The notes under the pieces were generated by a model, which was not told where the DNA came from, did not search any database, and worked only from the letters and a program-made list of their open reading frames with translations. From Lytechinus variegatus (lineage: Eukaryota; Echinodermata; Echinoidea; Temnopleuroida; Toxopneustidae), in NCBI RefSeq assembly GCF_018143015.1, contig NC_054741.1:46244548-46308547 (forward strand): DNA of 64,000 bases. The letters are read 5' to 3'. Made by a program: the position numbers and the translations under genes. Shown here piece after piece: positions 57,571 through 64,000 of the stretch; the stretch's first letter is position 1, and each line of letters opens with the position of its first letter.

Positions 57571-58157
57571 TTAAAGGTCAAGTCCACCCCAGGAAAATGC
57601 TGACTTAAATAAATAGAGGAAAATCAAACTAGCATGATTGTGCTGAAAATTTCATCAAAATCGGATGTAAAATAAAAAAGTTATGACAGTTTTAAAGTAT
57701 CGCTTATTTTTAACAAAACATGCACAACTATAGGTGAGTCAATCGATGATGTCCATCACTCACGATTTTTTTTTAATTATACAATATTTCATTTTTTTAT
57801 AGATTTGACAATAAGGACCGACGTGACTGAACCATATGGTATTAAACAATGCTAATTCCACATATGTTCAGGGAGGAATTAATTGTGTAATCACTTGACA
57901 ATGAGGATAAAATTGTAATATGTCACATTTCATACAATAAAATGAAAACAAATAGTGAGTGGATGGCGTCATAGTCTCTTAATTCGCATACCAGCCAGGA
58001 TGTGCATATAACTGTTTTGTGAAACTAAGCGAAACTTTAAAATGTCATAACTTTCTTACTTTGCATCCGATTTTGATGAAATTTTCAGTGTTATGTTTGT
58101 TGGATTTTTCCCTTTTTATTCAAATCAACTTTTTGTTGGGATGGATTTGTCCTTTAA
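57571..58157. mobile_element. TTAA-flanked palindromic MITE, family A
   Basis: Ends TTAAAGGTCAAGTCCACCCC and TTGGGATGGATTTGTCCTTTAA-type right end. Inverted internal blocks: tcatcaaaatcggatgtaaa versus tgcatccgattttgatgaaa. Confidence 0.8.
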
Positions 58158-58189
58158 TAACACAAGGTGTGAACATCAGATAACTGCGA

Positions 58190-58374
58190 TCAGGGGAGCG
58201 TTTCATGAAAGGACTTGTCAGACGTTTTATCCGACAAGTTCTGATTTATCCGACAGTTACTATAGTAACAGTGCTTCTCAACCAGAATCTCAGAATCTCA
58301 ATCAGAATCCAAGAAAGTTGTCAGATCTGACAACTTGTAGGACGAAAATATTGATGAAACGCCCCCCTGATGAC
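58190..58374. mobile_element. Short palindromic MITE
   Basis: Left caggggagcgtttcatgaaa and right tgatgaaacgcccccctg are inverted; inner pairs ggacttgtcagacg / caacttgtaggacg. About 185 bp. Confidence 0.65.
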
Positions 58375-58773
58375 AATCAAGATTTATATTTCAAAGCAAT
58401 ATGATGGACACAGCTTGCAAATGATAATGGGTTTTGTGAAAAAAAAATCGAAAAGAGCTTGAAGTATCGCCCGCCTTTCTAGATACATGCAGGTTTATCA
58501 TGAAATTTATTTAAAGAGAACCACATAAGCAAAAAACAAACCTTTAGAGATACGGCAAACAAAAAGGGGATGCCTACAGAAAATATAACATTCATCAAAT
58601 AATAGGAGATATGGAGAAAATAGGAGAAAATAGGAGAAAATGTGACTTAAATCATTGTCTTTTTATTTGATCATCCCCATAATTATTTTGATTTCTACTT
58701 TCTCCATTTTATCTTAATCGAATAATATTCGCCCCGCAATAAAAAAAAAAGTATACAAGAATGAGTCATCATG

Positions 58774-59040
58774 GAGGCGTCGTGGTCTAGTGGGGCATGG
58801 GTTCGATTCCAAGCCATGACGTGTTTTCCTTCAGCAAGAAATTTATCCGCACTGTGCTGCACTCAACCCAGGTGAAGTGAATGGGTACCTGGTAGGAATT
58901 TATTCCTTGAAACGCAAAGCGCGTAACGGCTGCTCTATACTAAAGCCAGGCTTATTATGCTGCATTACTGTAGAGCGCTTGGAGACTTCTGATAAAGTTA
59001 AGTGTTAAGAGCTATAAAAGCAAGTATGATTATTATAATC
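58774..59040 (+). repeat. tRNA-derived SINE with internally deleted head
   Basis: ggaggcgtcgtggtctagtg followed at once by gcatgggttcgattcc (A-box and B-box brought together by a deletion), then tgctgcactcaacccaggtg, gaatgggtacctgg, and a 3' part gtagagcgcttggagacttc with an ATT tail. Confidence 0.8.
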
Positions 59041-59064
59041 ATGAATGTCATATAACAATTTTAA

Positions 59065-59179
59065 TGTACCACCACCACCGCCATCACTACTTTCACTACT
59101 ACTCCTACTACTACTAGCCTACTAGCCTACTACTACTACTACTACTCCTACTACTACCCCTACTACTACTACTACAACA

Positions 59180-59220
<41 letters not shown>

Positions 59221-59294
59221 TCCTATTACTACCACTATTACTATTAGAAATAGTACTTCTACTATCACTACTACATATACTTTTACTACAATTT

Positions 59295-59339
<45 letters not shown>

Positions 59340-59420
59340 GTAGTAGTAGTAGTAGTACTACTACTACTACTACTACTACGACTACCATCACCACCACCAC
59401 TACTGCAGCTGCTGCTGCTT
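59065..59420. repeat. ACT/CTA trinucleotide array with strand switches
   Basis: Over 300 bp of CTA/ACT units; between about 59285 and 59380 the array turns into TAG units and back, making local perfect palindromes. Poly-Val open frames on the minus strand are artefacts. Confidence 0.9.
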
Positions 59421-60846
59421 CTGCTGTTATACTTCTACCATTCCCTTTTAGTTACAAATATACGCATGCAAAATGTGAGTTTAGAGAGTTTACGCATTAT
59501 AAATGTAATAAATATATCAGCTGCTTGAAGTTGTTAACGAAGACGTGCAAACATTCGATAAAAATATAAATAAATAATTCAAAAGGCAATAACACACTTT
59601 CCTATTCAAGGAGAGCTATTTTGATTGACAAACGTTTATACACGATATATACAAATAAATAATTCTCAAAATTAGTAAGTACGACTCTCCATACATACAC
59701 CATCATGGTGCCGGTGAGCGCCATCTCTCAATTGATATCAAACCTCAAGATGGAAACTGCTTGAATACTTATACTTCCTTTCATCACTTCTTATATCATG
59801 ATTCATATCCTGGGAATCGGATTTCCCTATAGCGATTCCCAGAATTAGTATGCGTGTAAACGCACACGTAGTTTATATATTTTTTAAAGAAAACACTAGC
59901 TGTTGACTTGATAATTCTTTTTTTATTTGAAGAAGGCATACTATCAGGTTTTAGTTCTTTTCAATTTTAAAAGGGCTTTAAACCCATAGGCCCGTACTCT
60001 GTAGTCAGGTTTAACTTAGAGTCTTAGACCATATGGTTAAACTCTGTGCTAGAATAATTATGGGGAGCCAAAATTGTCAAAAGTTTCATTAAGTTGTATG
60101 TTTCTTATGTTAACTGTGCTCTTTCCTGATTCATCGATGGTGAAGACAATCATCTATCGATACTTCCTAGACAATTATGATTGATTTAAGAGCCAAATGA
60201 GCTGAAATATGATATCTCTATTGTTAGTGATTTATGTAACAATTGGCTATCCATACTTAAACCACAACTTAAAACCTGCTATCAGAATGTGGGACATAGA
60301 AGCGTCTGTCTTATCTGACAATTCCATGTATCGATCAGTCACGACATGCTTCCCAGCAGTTCATGCATGCCCAGTCAATCAGAATCAACGAAAATATCGG
60401 ATAACTTGTCAGACAGTTAACTCGACACCATGGCTTGTTTATACAGTGAATGAGTCCAGTTTCGTTGACGACATTTGGTTTAAAACAAGTTTCATTTTAT
60501 ATCATTTATTATCATGACTCCACGCCATGTAGGATCTATAGATGATACGTTCTACAAGATATGTATAGTGTAACTACATTACACTGATTCTGTAATCGCC
60601 AAAGATGATCTGCAGTCAAGCCAATGGTTCAAGACGGAATTCTGATGAGCAACGGCCATTTTGTGACCATATGATTTCCGATGTCTGTCTTTTCTGAAGA
60701 AGTCCGTCTAGTCTGGAAGCCTATACGCCCGCCTATACGTCTCATTCGAAACAAATTCTCGATGAACATCCACCCTTCCGCGAACACACCGAAATCTCAA
60801 TAACTGCCTTTCTTGAAGAAGGTTTTTTTTTGTCAGACGATATTTC
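59421..60846. other. Intergenic between the two MMP genes
   Basis: 3' flank of the second MMP gene. An unassigned 102-residue frame at 60209 has no domain. No repeat boundary clear. Confidence 0.4.
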
Positions 60847-61202
60847 TCACGATAATCCGCAACCTAACCAATCCTTCGAGACAGAGCCGGGATGCGCACC
60901 CGTTAATTTTTGACCATCAAACCTCCAATAAGTATCATTCTTGAAGAAAAAGGTGGTGCCATTCCGCCACTGGAAAGCAGAATCAACGCGGGTCGGCAAT
61001 ACTCTCCATTGATGAAGAATCTCCTTGGACCATCCGATGCTAAGATCATTCTCGAAGAACTCGTAGTACCGGGTTCCCTTGAGGATGTATATCCTACCAT
61101 CATGGACCAGGGCAGCATCGGTTTTGGACGGGAAACTGTTTCGTTTCAGACGGGGGAAACCGGGTTCCAACTGCTTCCCGAAGAATCGCCAGATTTTCCT
61201 AC
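60847..61202 (-). CDS. MMP gene 2 last exon: hemopexin blades 2-4
   Basis: Acceptor tatttag| at 61203-61204, TGA stop at 60849-60847. Aligns in order with exon 8 of gene 1 (KIWRF, IYILKG, FFFKNDTYWRF, WLGCG). Shorter by 36 bases. Confidence 0.93.
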
Positions 61203-63150
61203 CTAAATACAGTTTGGACACAGAAATGCACCATAATTATTTTTGAGAGCCTGTATATACACTGTTATTGTCAACTGGTCAATTATGAACTTAACCCCAA
61301 AGAGTTATCTCGGGCATAGGGCTCCAAGTGCCAAGTGAGGTGATCCTGTATGGCCAAATTGAAAACAGCATCTTACAGTCCTATAAACTAACCGAGGAAA
61401 CCTGGTTCTTGACCATGCACGTTGACCCACAATTCAAACCAGTAGAATAAAATCAAATTAACCAATTGTACACTTGTCAACATTATATCACTTGCTGCCA
61501 ATGAACAGCAGGATTAAATTAATGCCACCAAACACTGCCTTTTCTCCCAAAATGTTCAAGTGGCAATCGTAATTCTCTGTTGTCGTTTCTTGTATCCATG
61601 TCAGTCATAATTATGGTACATATGCTGTGAAAACACTTTTTAAGATTTTAATTACATTTTAAGCCCGTCACTCTAACAACTGTTGTTTAAAGGTTAAGCA
61701 AGTTGTTTAATAAGGCTTAAATTACAAATTAAAAAAAACACAATAATTGTTAAAAAGTCCAAAAGACCTTTAAAAAATTGTTAAAATGACGGGCTGAACA
61801 ACGTGCTACATTTTTTCACTGTATATATAGAGACCAAAACTAAGTGTAAGTCATAAGGCTGATACACTCTTATCTATGACCACCACTATTCAACTGACCT
61901 TCTTAGAAAACATGCTATTACGCAACTTGTTTTTGGATACCAATAAGTCAACATAAAAAATGGTCTTATTCGTTGTCCTTAATTATTCCCAAATATATAC
62001 AGAATTCTAAGCAATGCTCTTTAGAGTTACCTCAATACTAGTGAGTAACTTTTTTTTAAGTGAATATAGCAGTTTAGCTCCTTTTGGAAATAAACTGTTC
62101 AAATAATTTATATAAAAAAATAAAAACAACGTCGAGTAATAAAACCACACCACCGTGCGAGGCTGCACTGGCTCTTTTCTCTCCTACCTTTGAACATGTA
62201 TGTCCGGCTCCCGGCAGATACGACAGAGTGGACGTTATTTGGTGCCCCGTGAAATACCTTGTTGATCTTCCTCGGGTAGCCTTCTAAGGCCCCCTCCTCG
62301 TCGATCGCCCAGACGAACTTGCCTTTGAATGCGTAGACGACATCGTCAGGGGCTGAAAGATATAACGACAATTCTATTGGTGATTGCCGGATAGCTTTGT
62401 GTTGCCAACTTTCACGATATGGTCCCCTGAGCACTACATGTTATCATTAAGTTTTGATAAAATGATCTTTAAAAATAATTTTTTCTTATCAATCTCAGCC
62501 AAATTGTTCTCGTTCATCAGTAACTTAAGTCATTAACCATGATTACCGAAACATAAAAGTGATTAATTTCGTAAATAATTCTAGGAATAGTCAATAGAAC
62601 ACTTTCTTTATGACATTTATTATTATTAACAAATGCAAGAAATTAATGACAATAGTTCTCTCAGCCAGTCAAATCGCACCATTTCAGTAGCGTATCACAG
62701 CAGCTCGCAACTTGCCATTGATGAACCTCAGCTCATTGGACCTTTCAACTTTTATACTTAACCTTTTTAGAGTTTAGACATCAAACCGTAAATAAAACTC
62801 AAGGAGTTTGAAGAGCTCCTTGATGAAACCGTCAATTCCTGCTGTCAAATCGCACTCTTTGGGGGCAATTCTTTTGTATAGGCCTATGTTTTTATTCGTA
62901 AGATCAATACTTTAATAACTATAATTGCGTCAACTTTGCATCTTCTATTGACAAATGTTCTTCGATTTTCTAAAAATGTTTTGATTGAAAATCTGCATGG
63001 GATCAGATTCAAACGAGTTCACATTAAATCTAAAAATCATGTTACCGTAGTATGTGACGGCATCCCATGGTGTGTCGCATGACGGAAGTTTGGCGACTTC
63101 GCTGATATCCCTTCCATAATCAGCCACCGTTACATCAACATCAGGAGTAC
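60847..63150 (-). CDS. Second matrix metalloproteinase, 3' part only (hemopexin domain)
   Basis: Three exons on the minus strand: 63150-63046, 62352-62188, 61202-60847, all in phase 1 like the matching exons of the 42.5-53.5 kb gene. They encode a hinge ending EVAKLPSCDTPWDAVTYY, blade VYAFKGKFVWAIDEEG and GYPRKINKVFHGAPNNVHSV, then SRTYMFKG, KIWRFFGKQLEPGFPRL, GRIYILKGTRYYEFFENDLS, RVDSAFQWRNGTTFFFKND and the C-terminal KDWLGCGLS. The two cysteines that close the propeller are present. Signal, prodomain and catalytic exons are expected beyond 64 kb. Order, strand and exon layout make it a tandem paralogue of the first gene. Hemopexin domains direct substrate and TIMP binding in this family. 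Confidence 0.9.
61630..61815. repeat. Palindromic fragment related to the 11.2-kb foldback
   Basis: tttttaagattttaattac and 'aacaactgttgtttaaagg' phrases; 'agcccgtcactctaacaa' is inverted with 'ttgttaaaatgacgggct'. In MMP gene 2 last intron. Confidence 0.5.
62188..62352 (-). CDS. MMP gene 2 exon: hemopexin blade 1-2
   Basis: Acceptor ctttcag|, donor AAAG|GTAGGA. Encodes APDDVVYAFKGKFVWAIDEE and YPRKINKVFHGAPNN. Confidence 0.9.
63046..63150 (-). CDS. MMP gene 2 exon: hinge and first hemopexin cysteine
   Basis: Acceptor aattag|, donor TACG|GTAACA. Encodes GTPDVDVTVADYGRDISEVA and KLPSCDTPWDAVTYY; same place and phase as exon 6 of gene 1. Confidence 0.85.
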
Positions 63151-64000
63151 CTAATTAGGAAGCAGCGAAAATTGCGATTGTTTGGATAGAAGAGCATTAA
63201 GTATGCATACCTTTCAATTTATTCAATATCTATTGGTCTCCATAATTCCTCATTATCCTGTATAAATTCTTTTTGTTTGCCGTCTTCGTTATTGTGCCAA
63301 ATACATAGGTCAAGTCGATGTAAAACAAAACAAATTACCACACTGTGGACGATAAAGTGAAATTGAATTGAATTAAATATTTGCAACAACGTGAATAATT
63401 CTTTGGCTAATAGTCCTCAAAATAGATGCTTCTCCCATTGGTGCTAAAAAATCATTTCCCCTTAATTCCCTTTCCCTGGGTAACCATGGTAATAAGGGGT
63501 CTGCCATGGCAATCTAAAAGAGTACAAGATCGAAAAATATCATGTTTCCTCAAAAAGAAAACAAAATGCATCTTCTATTCTATGGCCCAGACCTCTCTTC
63601 TTACAACTCTCCTTCTTTTCTACTTTTCTGTACTTCCTCCCTTTTTTACACTTTAAAAATCATAAGAACTTTCGACATGTTTGACCTCTGCATCCAATAT
63701 ATTTCCGCAAGGTCTAGATCGATACATACATGTAGTTTACGTCAGTTTGGGTCTAATCGTAAATTTAATACTTTGGGTTCAGGTTCATGGGTGTCGATCG
63801 GTATTCTTGGTTGGGGGGGGGGGGCGATTGACACAAATGTTCTTGTGGATGGGGAACTTTCAACATAACCCCCACTAAAATCACAAGTTAGGATATTTGG
63901 GAGTGGTTGATGCATGGTGTTCTTGGAAATTCCTTCATTGTTGCAGTGCATGTACTGCACTTATTTATTTTTTTTGAAAATTCATTTGCGTTACAAGTAA
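63151..64000. other. Intron of MMP gene 2 (5' part of gene outside window)
   Basis: No catalytic-domain exon could be found here. AT-rich with one poly-G run (63814). Confidence 0.45.

Noticed and set aside
59122-59400. Poly-valine open frame
   Set aside because: Translation of the ACT microsatellite; no protein meaning.
60209-60517. 102-residue open frame between MMP genes
   Set aside because: No domain or splice partner; a frame this length is expected by chance.

Overview
The window looks like non-vertebrate deuterostome DNA, most likely an echinoderm close to sea urchins. The evidence is spliced metazoan genes with GT-AG introns, tandem matrix metalloproteinase (MMP) genes of the kind expanded in urchins, tRNA-derived SINEs with CR1/L2-like tails, and very dense palindromic MITEs, hAT and Mutator-like insertions. 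The species call is inference. Most of the 64 kb is intron and repeat; four host genes can be supported.

Left part (1-11.1 kb, + strand): the 3' end of a rhodopsin-class, biogenic-amine-like GPCR. One exon (4491-4707) carries TM6 and TM7. A phase-matched terminal exon (10211-11036) carries a 274-residue cytoplasmic tail. The upstream exons are outside the window. A 5'-truncated LINE lies at 1.3-3.15 kb and a SINE at 4.1 kb. The 5.5-kb intron holds a TTAA-flanked MITE and other palindromes. From 11.1 to 23.3 kb I see no gene, only MITEs (one nested inside another foldback), microsatellites and SINE pieces.

Middle (23.3-36 kb): the minus-strand gene for mitochondrial ribosomal protein uL16m (MRPL16) in four recognised exons; its first, targeting-peptide exon was not found. 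Upstream, 33.1-36.0 kb is a strange region of inverted repeats. It has three copies of a TATA-like plus GCGCGC module, two near-perfect short palindromes, and mirror-image ATG-plus-splice-donor sequences pointing outwards. From 36.5 to 40.4 kb a LINE 3' end is interrupted by a SINE, which is itself interrupted by a 1.6-kb element with perfect 75-bp TIRs and a 9-bp target duplication.

Right part (42.5-64 kb, - strand): two tandem MMP genes. The first is complete: 8 exons encode 530 residues, with signal peptide, cysteine switch, furin-type site, [12 protein letters not shown] zinc site, Met-turn and four hemopexin blades. The second shows only its three hemopexin exons; its 5' part lies beyond 64 kb. 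They share exon layout and phases, so they are paralogues by tandem duplication. Introns of the first MMP contain, on the opposite strand, a U6 snRNA-like gene with an unusual 5' stem-loop. They also contain a palindromic pair of tRNA-like sequences with anticodon UCA, a hAT element with an 8-bp target duplication, SINEs and MITEs.

Most long open frames outside these genes are microsatellite or repeat translations and are not reported as genes.
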